Assembly (NCBI GenBank): GCA_947630115.1
Contig: CANRGG010000005.1
Coordinates: 1-64,000, forward strand
Origin: an uncultured Clostridia bacterium
Lineage (GTDB): Bacteria; Bacillota; Clostridia; Christensenellales; Borkfalkiaceae
Reading direction: 5' to 3'
DNA: 64,000 nt
Shown: one piece after another, positions 48,576 through 57,755 of the stretch
Numbering within the stretch: the first letter of the stretch is position 1
Layout: each line of letters starts with the position of its first letter
Made by a program: the position numbers and the translations under genes
Notes under the pieces: model-generated
Databases searched by the model: none
The model's input: only the letters and a program-made list of their open reading frames with translations
Told to the model about the DNA's origin: nothing

Positions 48576-49865
48576 TTATCTGCGCTTTGCGCCCTTCTTT
48601 TGCTGCGCCTTTTCCCCGTCGCGGAGCGCTTGCTCCTCCTGCGGCGTTCGCGGCAGGAACGCGGCGTCGTCCGCAAATTCGGGCAAGACCTCGTACTGCT
48701 CGTCCCTTTCGAGCATGGTCGCCTGGGTGTAGCCGTCGAACAAATGGAGATGGGCGGGATCGAGCGCAAGTTTTACGATGTCGCCCGCCGAAACTTCCGT
48801 CCGCTGCGGCACGTCGGCGATGAGCTGAGTCGGGCTGTCGCCGATCGACTTTCCCCCGTCTACCATTGCGAGCTCGCAGTAAAGCTGCGTCTTTTCGCCC
48901 AGCTTTTCGGCAACGTCCACCCGCGCCTCGATGACGGTGTCGGGCGAGGCGGCGACAAATTCCTTTTCGATCCGCGCGTCCTCGGGACGGATCCCGAAGG
49001 TGACGACCTTCCCCGTGTTGATGTATTCGTCGGCGTTTTTGATCCTCGAAACAAATTCCTTGGACAAAAAGATCTTGTTTCCTGCGCCGAAATTGAGATA
49101 GATCCGGCCCTCCTCGAGGGTGATCGTCGAATTTTCGTAGAAATTCATGTGCGGACTGCCGATATAGTCCGCAACGAAGAGATTCGCGGGATAGTCATAG
49201 AGATTGCGCGGCGTGTCGATCTGCTGCAAGAACCCGTCCTTCATGACGGCGATCCGGGTCCCGAGCGTCATCGCCTCGCGCGCGTCGTGGGTAATGTAGA
49301 CGAACGTCCCGCCCAACCGCGCGTGGAGTTTCGCAAGCTCCGTGCGCATTTTCAGGCGCAGATTGGCGTCCAGATTGGAGAGCGGCTCGTCGAAAAGGAC
49401 CGCCTTGGGCTCCCGCACGACGATCCTGCCGAGCGCGACCCGCAGCCGCTGCGCGCCCGCGAGCGTCTTGGGCTTTTTGGAAAGGCTGTCGGAAAGTCCC
49501 AAAATCTCCGCCACCGCCTTTACTTTCATGTCGATGATCTCTTTGGGAACTTTGCGCCGCTTCAAGCCGTAGGCGAGATTGTCGTAGACGGAAAGATGGG
49601 CGTAGATGATGTAGTCGGGCAGAACGACCGCAAGGTCGCGGTCTCTCGCCTCCTTCTCGTTGACGAGCGCCCCGTCGAGACGGATCTCTCCCGAAGTGAC
49701 CTCCTCGAGTCCCGCGATCATGCGAAGGACGCTCGACTTTCCGCAGCCCTCCGGTCCCGCGATCGCAAGAAACTCTCCGTCTTTGATGTGGAGAGAAAGA
49801 TCGCAGACCGCATGCGTCCCGGCGGGATAGACTTTATGGATCCCTTTCAGTAAAATTTCAGACAT
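48576..49865 (-). CDS. Sugar-type ABC transporter ATPase (UgpC/MsmK-like) with altered motifs
   Basis: ATPase subunit of a carbohydrate or glycerol-phosphate importer, about 429 residues with an OB-type C-terminal regulatory region and a long charged tail. Walker A is GPEGCGKSS (usually GPSGCGKST), Walker B is AVLFDEPLSNLDANLR and the switch His is in VYITHD. Two motifs are changed: the signature is LAGAQRLRVALGR instead of LSGGQ, and the Q-loop region reads VVLPDYIIYAHLSVYDN, with Pro where the Gln normally stands. These should weaken ATP hydrolysis or coupling. No permease or solute-binding gene is adjacent. Promoter at 49896-49924. Confidence 0.85.
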   Translation of the reverse strand: MSEILLKGIHKVYPAGTHAVCDLSLHIKDGEFLAIAGPEGCGKSSVLRMIAGLEEVTSGEIRLDGALVNEKEARDRDLAVVLPDYIIYAHLSVYDNLAYGLKRRKVPKEIIDMKVKAVAEILGLSDSLSKKPKTLAGAQRLRVALGRIVVREPKAVLFDEPLSNLDANLRLKMRTELAKLHARLGGTFVYITHDAREAMTLGTRIAVMKDGFLQQIDTPRNLYDYPANLFVADYIGSPHMNFYENSTITLEEGRIYLNFGAGNKIFLSKEFVSRIKNADEYINTGKVVTFGIRPEDARIEKEFVAASPDTVIEARVDVAEKLGEKTQLYCELAMVDGGKSIGDSPTQLIADVPQRTEVSAGDIVKLALDPAHLHLFDGYTQATMLERDEQYEVLPEFADDAAFLPRTPQEEQALRDGEKAQQKKGAKRR

Positions 49866-49895
49866 ACAATCCCAAAAAAAGTTTATTCTGTCCTT

Positions 49896-49924
49896 ATTCT
49901 ACAACAAATCCCGAAAAAAATCAA
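49896..49924 (-). promoter_or_regulatory. Promoter of the ABC ATPase gene cluster
   Basis: Minus strand TTGATT (49924-49919), 17-base spacer, TAGAAT (49901-49896). Confidence 0.6.
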
Positions 49925-51453
49925 TCAAATTCCGAACTTTCTTTCAAATTTCGGGGGCTCTCTTCGCAAAACAGGGCACAATCCCCGCTTTCTTCCGCCG
50001 AAAGGGGGTTTTCCGCCTCCAAAGACGGCTCTCCGCCGCCCGCTTCCTCCGAAATTTTCTCCGCTTCCTCCCGTTTCGCCCGTTTCAGAAGCCTTGTATA
50101 GGCGAAGAGCAGCAGCGCCGCCTGCAAGACCATGTTTGCGATCCACGAGATCGGATAAGAATAGAACAGGACCTTCAATGTATGATAAGCCTCAACTTGG
50201 AAAATGGTGTATACCCAGAGGATCCTCAGCCCGCAGACGCAGCCCAGCGTGATGAGCATGGACGAGGTGGAATGCCCCATGCCGCGCAGAACGCCGCTCA
50301 GGACGTCGCCGATCCCGAACGTAAAATAGGTGACGCAGATCATTTCGAGCCGCAGCATGCCGACCGCGATCATGTCCTCCCGTCCCGGGGAATAGAGGTT
50401 CAAAAGCGGATGTCCGAGCGCGAGGGCGCCCAGCCCCAGAAACAGCCCGACCACCCCCGTGCAGAGCACGCAGAGGAAGGTGATCTTCTTGATCCGTTTG
50501 TACTTTTTCGCGCCGATGTGCTGCCCCGTGAAGTTGAGCGCCGTCTGATGGAAGGCGTTCATGCCGACGTAGACGTAGCCCTCGATGTTCGCGGCCGAAG
50601 TATTGCCCGAGACGACCACGGTGCCGAAGGGGTTGATCGCCGCCTGGATGATGATGTTGGAGATGGAAAAGAAGGAGCCCTGAATGCCCGCGGGCAGCCC
50701 GATCACGACCATGCGCAGGAACTTATCCTTGTAAAATCTCATCTTACGCGGGCTGAAACGGTAGGATTCCTTCACCTTCATCATGTAAAAGACGACGAAA
50801 ACCGCCGAAATCGTCTGCGAAATGACGGTCGCGATCGCAACGCCGTCCACGTCCATGTGGAAACAGAACACAAAGATCAAATTAAAGATGACGTTCACGA
50901 CGCCCGCGATCGTGAGAAAGATGAGCGGACAGGTCGTGTCCCCCACCGAGCGTAAAATCGCCGCGCCGAAATTGTAGACGATCGAGACCGGGATCCCGAT
51001 CGAATAGATCTTGACGTAGAGAGTGGCTTTTTCGAGCAGGGCGGAGTCGGTGTCCATCAGGATCAGAAATTCCCGCGCGCCGAAAAACCCGACGAGCCCG
51101 AAGATCACGCCGCCGATCGCCGCCGTCGGGAACGCCGTATGGACGAGTTCGTGCATACTCTTTTCGTCCTTGGAACCGAAATAGTTGGCGGCGAGCACGC
51201 CCGCCCCGACCGAGAGCCCCAGAAGGAGATTGACGATGAGGTTGATGAGCGGGCCGGTCGCGCCGACGGCGCCGAGCGCGGTCGGGTCGGTGGAATTGCC
51301 CACGACGACGAGATCGGCCGTATTGAAGAGAAGCTGCAAGACCCCCGTCGCGATGATGGGCAGGGTGAAGAGGACCATGCGCTTGAAAAGGGGGCCTTCG
51401 GTGAGATCCACCGAGGCCGCCGCGCGCTTGAATTTTTTGATTTTGAGCGCCAT
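49921..51453 (-). CDS. MATE family efflux transporter
   Basis: Multidrug and toxic compound extrusion transporter of 510 residues with twelve membrane segments, exchanging Na+ or H+ for cationic substrates. Features: LFKRMVLFTLPIIATGVLQLLFNTADLVVVG in the first helix pair, AILRSVGDTTCPLIFL, and the second-half repeat GLPAGIQGSFFSISNIIIQ. A Glu/Ser-rich cytoplasmic tail of about 60 residues follows the last helix. GAGG precedes the ATG by six bases. It has its own promoter (51508-51536) and its stop lies within the promoter region of the ABC ATPase gene downstream. Confidence 0.93.
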   Translation of the reverse strand: MALKIKKFKRAAASVDLTEGPLFKRMVLFTLPIIATGVLQLLFNTADLVVVGNSTDPTALGAVGATGPLINLIVNLLLGLSVGAGVLAANYFGSKDEKSMHELVHTAFPTAAIGGVIFGLVGFFGAREFLILMDTDSALLEKATLYVKIYSIGIPVSIVYNFGAAILRSVGDTTCPLIFLTIAGVVNVIFNLIFVFCFHMDVDGVAIATVISQTISAVFVVFYMMKVKESYRFSPRKMRFYKDKFLRMVVIGLPAGIQGSFFSISNIIIQAAINPFGTVVVSGNTSAANIEGYVYVGMNAFHQTALNFTGQHIGAKKYKRIKKITFLCVLCTGVVGLFLGLGALALGHPLLNLYSPGREDMIAVGMLRLEMICVTYFTFGIGDVLSGVLRGMGHSTSSMLITLGCVCGLRILWVYTIFQVEAYHTLKVLFYSYPISWIANMVLQAALLLFAYTRLLKRAKREEAEKISEEAGGGEPSLEAENPLSAEESGDCALFCEESPRNLKESSEFD

Positions 51454-51507
51454 ATTCGCCTCGATCGCAGAATTTCAAAAAGCGGGCTGTCCCGCGCGAT
51501 CTTTCCT

Positions 51508-51536
51508 ATTCTAACGCCGCCCCTTTCAAAAGTCAA
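51508..51536 (-). promoter_or_regulatory. MATE gene promoter
   Basis: Minus strand TTGACT (51536-51531), 17-base spacer, TAGAAT (51513-51508). Confidence 0.65.
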
Positions 51537-51659
51537 GCGGAACGCTCTTCCCCATTGTGAAAAACCTGTAAAATTTCATCCCCCGCGGGAAATTCGCCGA
51601 AAAATCCCCTTTCCCGTCCGTTTTTTCCAAAAAAATCGGGCAATGCCGCAGAAAACAGC

Positions 51660-51815
51660 TTGATTTTTCCTTCTTTCCGTGTTATAATTCCCCTGTCCGC
51701 AAAAAAGCGGATAATCCACACCCCGAAAGGCGCCGCTCTCCGTGTTCCGCAAATCCAAACGCCGCGGAAAAGGAGCGGGAATGCCGCCTGCGGGGGAGGA
51801 AAAACGGAGGATTTT
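51660..51815 (+). promoter_or_regulatory. rpsB promoter and 5' leader
   Basis: TTGATT (51660-51665), 17-base spacer, TATAAT (51683-51688). About 120 bases of leader precede the rpsB ATG, GC-rich and able to form several stems (for example GCCGCGG and CCTGCGGGGG segments). Ribosomal protein S2 operons are often autoregulated in the leader; no family can be assigned by eye. The rest of 51454-51659 carries the divergent MATE promoter and nothing else evident. Confidence 0.6.
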
Positions 51816-52601
<786 letters not shown>

Positions 52602-52622
52602 TCGAATAAGGAGAACAATCAA

Positions 52623-53531
52623 ATGGCAGAATTTACCGCAAAGGACGTCATGGCGCTCCGCGAACAGACGGGCGCAGGCATGATGGATTGCAAAAAGGCG
52701 CTCACCGACGCCAACGGCGATATGAATAAGGCGGCGGAACTTCTCCGCGAGCGCGGCATCGCAAAGGCCGCAAAGCGCGCGGGCAAGATCGCAGCGGAGG
52801 GCGTCGTCTATGCCCTCGTCGAAAACGGCACGGGCGTGCTCATCGAGATCAACTGCGAGTCCGACTTCGTTGCAAAGGGCGACAAGTTCCATGCCCTCGT
52901 CGAAGCGGTCGCAAAGGTCGCGATCGAAAAGAAACCCGAGACCGTCGAAGCGCTCCTTTCCGCGGACATGGGCGGAAAGACAGTCGACACCTTCATTCAG
53001 GAGCAGGTCGGCGTGATCGGCGAGAAGATCTCCGTCCGCCGTTTCGTGCTTTACCGCTGCGCGGGACATCTCGAGACCTATATTCACATGGGCGGAACCA
53101 TGGGCGTCATGCTCAACTTCGCCTGCAAGGACAGCCCCGAAGTGCAGGAGCTCGCGCATAACATCGCCCTCCATGTCGCTTTCACAAAGCCCCTCTACAC
53201 CTTCGCCTCCGAGGTCTCCGAGGAGACCCTCCAGAAGGAGAAGGAGATCCTCAAAAAGGAAGTCATGAACGAAGGGAAGCCCGAAGCGATTGCGGAGAAG
53301 ATCGTCCTCGGCAAGATCAAGAAGTTCTATGAGGAAAACTGTCTCATGGAGCAGAAGTTCATCAAGGACGACACCGTGACGATCAAGGAGCTCATCGAGC
53401 GCACCGGAAAGACCGCGGGCAAGATCGAACTCAAAGAGTTCTGCTTCTTCGTCATGGGACAGGGCCTCGAAAAGAAGAACGAGGACCTGAGCGAGGAAGT
53501 CGCCAAGCAAGTCGAAGCGATGAAGAAATAA
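52623..53531 (+). CDS. tsf: Translation elongation factor Ts
   Basis: Nucleotide exchange factor that regenerates EF-Tu-GTP. 302 residues. Begins with the UBA-like N-domain (VMALREQTGAGMMDCKKALTDANGDMNKA) carrying the signature, followed by core subdomains (YALVENGTGVLIEINCESDFVAKGDKF; NIALHVAFTKPLY). The ATG follows AAGGAG by eight bases and lies 21 bases after rpsB. A strong terminator follows (53549-53578), so the pyrH part of the cluster is transcribed from its own promoter as well. Confidence 0.98.
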   Translation: MAEFTAKDVMALREQTGAGMMDCKKALTDANGDMNKAAELLRERGIAKAAKRAGKIAAEGVVYALVENGTGVLIEINCESDFVAKGDKFHALVEAVAKVAIEKKPETVEALLSADMGGKTVDTFIQEQVGVIGEKISVRRFVLYRCAGHLETYIHMGGTMGVMLNFACKDSPEVQELAHNIALHVAFTKPLYTFASEVSEETLQKEKEILKKEVMNEGKPEAIAEKIVLGKIKKFYEENCLMEQKFIKDDTVTIKELIERTGKTAGKIELKEFCFFVMGQGLEKKNEDLSEEVAKQVEAMKK

Positions 53532-53548
53532 AAAACGAATTTTTTGCG

Positions 53549-53578
53549 GCGCGCAGCTTCCAGCTGCGCGCTTTTTTT
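53549..53578 (+). terminator. rpsB-tsf terminator
   Basis: Perfect 10-bp stem GCGCGCAGCT-TCC-AGCTGCGCGC followed by seven T. Confidence 0.92.
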
Positions 53579-53651
53579 GCGTCAAAGCCTCCCCTTTCCG
53601 GCGCGCCCCCTCTCCTGCGCGATTTTTCCGCCGGAAAAGGCTGCGAACGGG

Positions 53652-53680
53652 TTGATTTTTATGGAAAAATGTGCTATACT
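53652..53680 (+). promoter_or_regulatory. pyrH operon promoter
   Basis: TTGATT (53652-53657), 17-base spacer, TATACT (53675-53680) with TGC in front (extended -10). Confidence 0.75.
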
Positions 53681-53708
53681 GAAAAAAATCAACCTGAGGG
53701 AGTATGGT

Positions 53709-54419
53709 ATGCAGCCGAAATATCATCGCGTTTTACTCAAACTCTCCGGCGAAGCGCTCGCGGGAGATCAGAAATTCGGGCTCAGCGAGGAAGTTGTTTC
53801 GAGGGTCGTCGACCAGCTCGTGAAGGTCCACGGCATGGGGGTCGAGATCGCCCTCGTCATCGGCGGCGGGAACTTCTGGCGCGGCAGACAGGGCACACAG
53901 ATGGACCGCACCACGCCCGATCACATGGGCATGCTCGCCACGGTGATGAACGCCCTCGCCATGATGGACGCGATCGAGCGCAAAGGGATCCCCACCCGCG
54001 TACAGACGGCGCTCAACATGGTCTCGCTGGCGGAACCCTACGTCCTCAGAAAGGCGCTGCACCACTTCGAAAAAGGAAGGATCGTCATCATGGCCTGCGG
54101 CACGGGGAACCCGTACTGCTCGACGGACACTGCCGCGGCGCAGCGCGCCTGCGAGATCGGCGCCGACGTTCTGCTCATGGCAAAGAACGTCGATGGGATC
54201 TACGACTGCGATCCCCATGAAAATCCCGGGGCGAAAAAGTACGAAAAACTCACCTTTTCCGAGATTTTGAACAAGCGGCTCAAGGCGATGGACGCGACCG
54301 CCGCGACGATGTGCATGGAGAACCGCATTCCCGTGCTTGCCTTTGCGCTCGGCGAGGAAGATTCCATCCTCCGGGCGGTGTGCGGCGAAAAGCTCGGCAC
54401 ACTCATTTGCAACGATTGA
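53709..54419 (+). CDS. pyrH: UMP kinase
   Basis: Bacterial-type amino-acid-kinase-fold UMP kinase, 236 residues, phosphorylating UMP to UDP in pyrimidine nucleotide synthesis. Motifs: RVLLKLSGEALAG, IALVIGGGNFWRGRQG, ATVMNALAM, IVIMACGTGNPYCSTDTAAAQRACEIGAD, LLMAKNVDGIYDCDP. ATG 53709 is six bases after GAGGGAG; the longer ORF-track frame runs back through the promoter. First gene of the pyrH-frr-uppS-cdsA-dxr-rseP run. Confidence 0.98.
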   Translation: MQPKYHRVLLKLSGEALAGDQKFGLSEEVVSRVVDQLVKVHGMGVEIALVIGGGNFWRGRQGTQMDRTTPDHMGMLATVMNALAMMDAIERKGIPTRVQTALNMVSLAEPYVLRKALHHFEKGRIVIMACGTGNPYCSTDTAAAQRACEIGADVLLMAKNVDGIYDCDPHENPGAKKYEKLTFSEILNKRLKAMDATAATMCMENRIPVLAFALGEEDSILRAVCGEKLGTLICND

Positions 54420-54461
54420 GCATTACATAAAAAAGACTATATTTTAAGAGAGGGATCTTTT

Positions 54462-55031
54462 ATGGATAACGAAAAACTGGAAGAAATTTTTTTGACGCTC
54501 GAAGAAAAATTCGAGAAAGCCGTCGGCGTTTTGAAGGACGAATTCGCCTCCATCCGCGCCGGCAGAGCCAACCCTCATGTCCTCGACAAGGTCCAGGTCG
54601 AAGCCTACGGCGGCATGAGCCCGCTCGTACAGCTCGGAAACGTCGCCGTCTCGGACGCACGCTGCCTGGTCATCTCGCCCTGGGACAAATCGCTCTTGAA
54701 ATCCATTGAGAAGGCGATCCTCACTTCGAACATCGGGATCACGCCCTCGAACGACGGAAACGTCATCCGCCTCGTGTTCCCGGAACTGACCGAGGAACGC
54801 CGCCGCGATCTTGTCAAACAGATCAAGAAAATGGGCGAGGACGCGAAGGTCGCCGCGCGCAACATTCGCCGCGAGGCGATGGAGGGGATCAAAAAGCTCA
54901 AGACCGCAAAGGAGATCTCCGAGGACGAGGCTTCGAACGCCGAACAGGACGTCGAAAAGCAGGTGTCCAAGACGATGGAAGAGATCGACAAGACCGTGAG
55001 CGCGAAGGAAAAGGAGCTGCTCACCGTCTGA
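54462..55031 (+). CDS. frr: Ribosome recycling factor
   Basis: Splits the post-termination ribosome together with EF-G. 189 residues. Contains the hinge and helix sequences FEKAVGVLKDEFASIRAGRANPHVLDKVQVEAYG, ISPWDKSLLKSIEKAI, and GNVIRLVFPELTEERRRDLVKQIKKMGEDAKVAARNIRREA. Start ATG follows GAGGGAT by about seven bases. The stop TGA shares one base with the uppS ATG, so the two are coupled. Confidence 0.98.
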   Translation: MDNEKLEEIFLTLEEKFEKAVGVLKDEFASIRAGRANPHVLDKVQVEAYGGMSPLVQLGNVAVSDARCLVISPWDKSLLKSIEKAILTSNIGITPSNDGNVIRLVFPELTEERRRDLVKQIKKMGEDAKVAARNIRREAMEGIKKLKTAKEISEDEASNAEQDVEKQVSKTMEEIDKTVSAKEKELLTV

Positions 55032-55735
55032 TGCCGAAGGAACTTTCTACCCCGCAGCCCGCCCTGCCGCGCCATATCGCGATCATCATGGACGGCAACG
55101 GGCGCTGGGCGAAAAAGCGGCTTCTCCCGCGCAGCGCCGGACACGGCGCCGGCATGAAGCGCATGATCTCCCTCTGCGACCACGCCTTTTCCCGCGGGAT
55201 CCGCGTCATGACGCTCTTTGCCCTTTCGACGGAAAACCTTTCCCGCCCGAAGGAGGAACTTGAAGCGCTTTTCGGGCTTTTCCGCGAATATTTCCGCAGC
55301 AATCTGTCGAAATTGCGGGAAAAAGGGATCGCTCTCCGCGTTATCGGCGATCTTTCGCTCGTGCCCGAGGACATCCGCACGCTCGCCCGTGGCGGCGAGG
55401 AGGCGACAAAGGACGGAAAGACGGGAACGCTCGTGCTCGCGATCGCCTACGGCGCGCGGGCGGACATTCTCTCTGCGGTCAACCGGGCGGTCGAAGGGGG
55501 GAGGCCGGTCGGCGAGGAGGAGTTTTCCGCCCTTCTCGGCACAGCGGGGCTGCCCGCGCCCGATCTGCTCATCCGGACGGGCAAGGAAAAGCGCATTTCC
55601 AACTTCCTGCTTTGGGAACTCGCCTATACCGAGCTGTATTTTTCCGACAAAATGTTTCCCGCGTTCACGAACCGGGATCTGGACCGCGCGCTCGACGATT
55701 TTGCGGGGCGGGAACGCCGGTTCGGAAAGGTCTGA
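55031..55735 (+). CDS. uppS: Isoprenyl transferase (undecaprenyl diphosphate synthase)
   Basis: Cis-prenyltransferase that extends farnesyl diphosphate to the C55 lipid carrier for peptidoglycan and other wall polymers. 234 residues. Motifs: HIAIIMDGNGRWAKKR with the Mg-binding Asp, RSAGHGAGMKRM, LFALSTENLSRP, LLIRTGKEKRISNFLLWELAYTELYF. It starts in a one-base overlap with frr (TGATG) and is followed one base later by cdsA. Confidence 0.97.
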   Translation: MPKELSTPQPALPRHIAIIMDGNGRWAKKRLLPRSAGHGAGMKRMISLCDHAFSRGIRVMTLFALSTENLSRPKEELEALFGLFREYFRSNLSKLREKGIALRVIGDLSLVPEDIRTLARGGEEATKDGKTGTLVLAIAYGARADILSAVNRAVEGGRPVGEEEFSALLGTAGLPAPDLLIRTGKEKRISNFLLWELAYTELYFSDKMFPAFTNRDLDRALDDFAGRERRFGKV

Positions 55736-55736
55736 A

Positions 55737-56639
55737 ATGAAGATTTTGAAACGCCCGCTCACGGGACTTGCCTATCTTGCGGTGATCTTCGCGTTCTATG
55801 CGGGACGCGTGCTTTTGCGCGACGTGTTTTGGGGCATGCTGCTGTTCGATGGGCTCCTTTTGCTGTTTGCCCAGATCGGCACCTTCGAAATGTGCCGGGC
55901 ACTCTCGGACAGGCTCTGCGGGCTTCAGAAAGGGCTCGTCCACTTTTTTTCCGCGGCGCTTCTGATCGGCTATTCCCTTTGCGATCTCGCCTCCCGCTTC
56001 TTTTCGGCGGAAGATCTTGCCTTTCAAATTCTCTTCGCCGTTCTGATCGCCGCCGCCGCAGTCTTTTTGGGGCTGTTGGTCGTGCGGCATGAAAAGACCT
56101 CCCTCGAATCGGTCGGGGCGTCCTTTCTCGCCCTGTTCTATCCGACGGCGTTTCTGCTCTGCCTTTCGATGATCAACCATATGACAGATCTCGGGGAGCT
56201 GGGCATTCTGTTCGTCTTTGCGATCTGTCCGTTTGCGGACTGCTTCGCCTTTGTGTTCGGCGTTCTCTTCAAGAAAAAACTGCCCAAAAAGATGTCGCCG
56301 CACGTCAGTCCCAACAAGACGGTCATCGGCGGGATCGGCGGGCTCCTCGGCGGCGCTCTGGGCGCGGTGTGTATCTTCTTTTTCTACTACGGACTGATCC
56401 GCAAAACAGCCTTTTTCTATCCCGATCTCGGTTGGTTCGTCCTGCTCGGCGTGATCGCTTCGGTCTTTGCCGAATTCGGCGATCTTGCCGAAAGCGCGAT
56501 CAAGCGCAAGATCGGAATTAAGGACATGGGAAAACTTCTTCCGGGGCACGGCGGCGTGCTCGACCGGATCGACTCGGCACTCTACGCCTCCGTCGCGGTC
56601 CTTCTCATCCTTTGGATCGGCATCATGACGGGGGTTTGA
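55737..56639 (+). CDS. cdsA: Phosphatidate cytidylyltransferase
   Basis: Membrane enzyme making CDP-diacylglycerol from phosphatidate and CTP, the branch point of phospholipid synthesis. 300 residues with about eight membrane segments. The C-terminal CDP-alcohol/CdsA signature is intact: SPNKTVIGGIGGLLGG and SVFAEFGDLAESAIKRKIGIKDMGKLLPGHGGVLDRIDS. ATG 55737 comes one base after the uppS stop; the track's extension is a shadow of uppS. Confidence 0.96.
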   Translation: MKILKRPLTGLAYLAVIFAFYAGRVLLRDVFWGMLLFDGLLLLFAQIGTFEMCRALSDRLCGLQKGLVHFFSAALLIGYSLCDLASRFFSAEDLAFQILFAVLIAAAAVFLGLLVVRHEKTSLESVGASFLALFYPTAFLLCLSMINHMTDLGELGILFVFAICPFADCFAFVFGVLFKKKLPKKMSPHVSPNKTVIGGIGGLLGGALGAVCIFFFYYGLIRKTAFFYPDLGWFVLLGVIASVFAEFGDLAESAIKRKIGIKDMGKLLPGHGGVLDRIDSALYASVAVLLILWIGIMTGV

Positions 56640-56666
56640 GCCGCATAAAATAAAGCGGCGCTTCTT

Positions 56667-57755
56667 ATGAAAAAAATCGCACTGATCGGCTGTACGGGAA
56701 ATATCGGCAGGCAGGTGATCGACGTCGTTCGCCGGTATCCCGAACAATTTTGTTTTTCCGCGCTCGTCTGCGGCTCGGACCGCGGCGCGCTCCAATCGCT
56801 CACGGCGGAATTTCACCCCCGACTTTCGGGGTGTGCCAAGGACGGTCTGCCCCCTCTTGACGAGATTTTTTCGGACTGCGACGTCGCTTTCATCGCGGCA
56901 GGAGGATTTTCCGGCCTTTCCTATACCTTGGCGGCGGCGCGGCTCGGAAAGATCGTCGCCCTCGCCAACAAGGAGTCCCTCGTCTGCGGCGGCGAACTCG
57001 TGACGAAAGAGGCCAAGGCGCACGGCGCGTCGCTCGTCCCCGTGGACAGTGAGCATTCGGCGATCTTCCAGGCGCTCTCTTTCCGACGGGACGCCCCGTT
57101 CAAAAAGCTCATCCTCACCGCGAGCGGCGGCCCCTTCCTGCGGGAGCCGAAAGAACGGCTCGAAAGGGTGACGCCTGCGGACGCCCTCCGGCACCCGACC
57201 TGGAAGATGGGCAAAAAGATCAGCGTGGACAGCGCGACCCTCCTCAACAAGGGCTATGAAGTGATCGAGGCGCGGTGGCTGTTCGGCGCGGACTTTGAAA
57301 AGATCGAGACGGTCGTCCATCCCGAGAGTATCGTGCACTCCCTCGTCTGTTTTGAGGACGGCGCGGCGATTGCCCAGCTGGGCTGTCCCGACATGCACGT
57401 CCCCATCCAGCTCGCGCTGACCTTTCCGAAGCGGCTGCCCTGCGGGGAAGATCTCGATCTTTTGTCGCTCGGCGCGCTGCATTTCGAACGGCTGCCCGAG
57501 GAAAAATTCCCCTGCTTTTCGCTCGCGCTTGAAGCGGGAAAGGCGGGCGGGGACCGTCCTGCGGTCCTCAACGGCGCGGCGGAGATCGCCGTCGGTGCCT
57601 TCCTGAAGGGAAGAATATCCTTCCCGCAAATCGCAGAAAGTATTGTATATGCGCTCGAAAAGACCCCTCCGGGGAACGCGGACTGCTTCGAAGCTCTCCG
57701 CGAGGCGGACGCTCTTTCGCGCGCAAATGCAGAGAAATATATCTATGGCAAGTAA
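56667..57755 (+). CDS. dxr: 1-deoxy-D-xylulose 5-phosphate reductoisomerase
   Basis: First committed step of the MEP isoprenoid pathway, converting DXP to 2-C-methyl-erythritol 4-phosphate with NADPH. 362 residues, slightly short but complete. NADPH site IALIGCTGNIGRQ; ALANKESLVCGG; metal and substrate loop PVDSEHSAIFQ; LTASGGPF; WKMGKKISVDSATLLNKGYEVIEARWLF. It feeds isopentenyl units to uppS two genes upstream. Its C-terminus overlaps the rseP start by 11 bases. Confidence 0.97.
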   Translation: MKKIALIGCTGNIGRQVIDVVRRYPEQFCFSALVCGSDRGALQSLTAEFHPRLSGCAKDGLPPLDEIFSDCDVAFIAAGGFSGLSYTLAAARLGKIVALANKESLVCGGELVTKEAKAHGASLVPVDSEHSAIFQALSFRRDAPFKKLILTASGGPFLREPKERLERVTPADALRHPTWKMGKKISVDSATLLNKGYEVIEARWLFGADFEKIETVVHPESIVHSLVCFEDGAAIAQLGCPDMHVPIQLALTFPKRLPCGEDLDLLSLGALHFERLPEEKFPCFSLALEAGKAGGDRPAVLNGAAEIAVGAFLKGRISFPQIAESIVYALEKTPPGNADCFEALREADALSRANAEKYIYGK

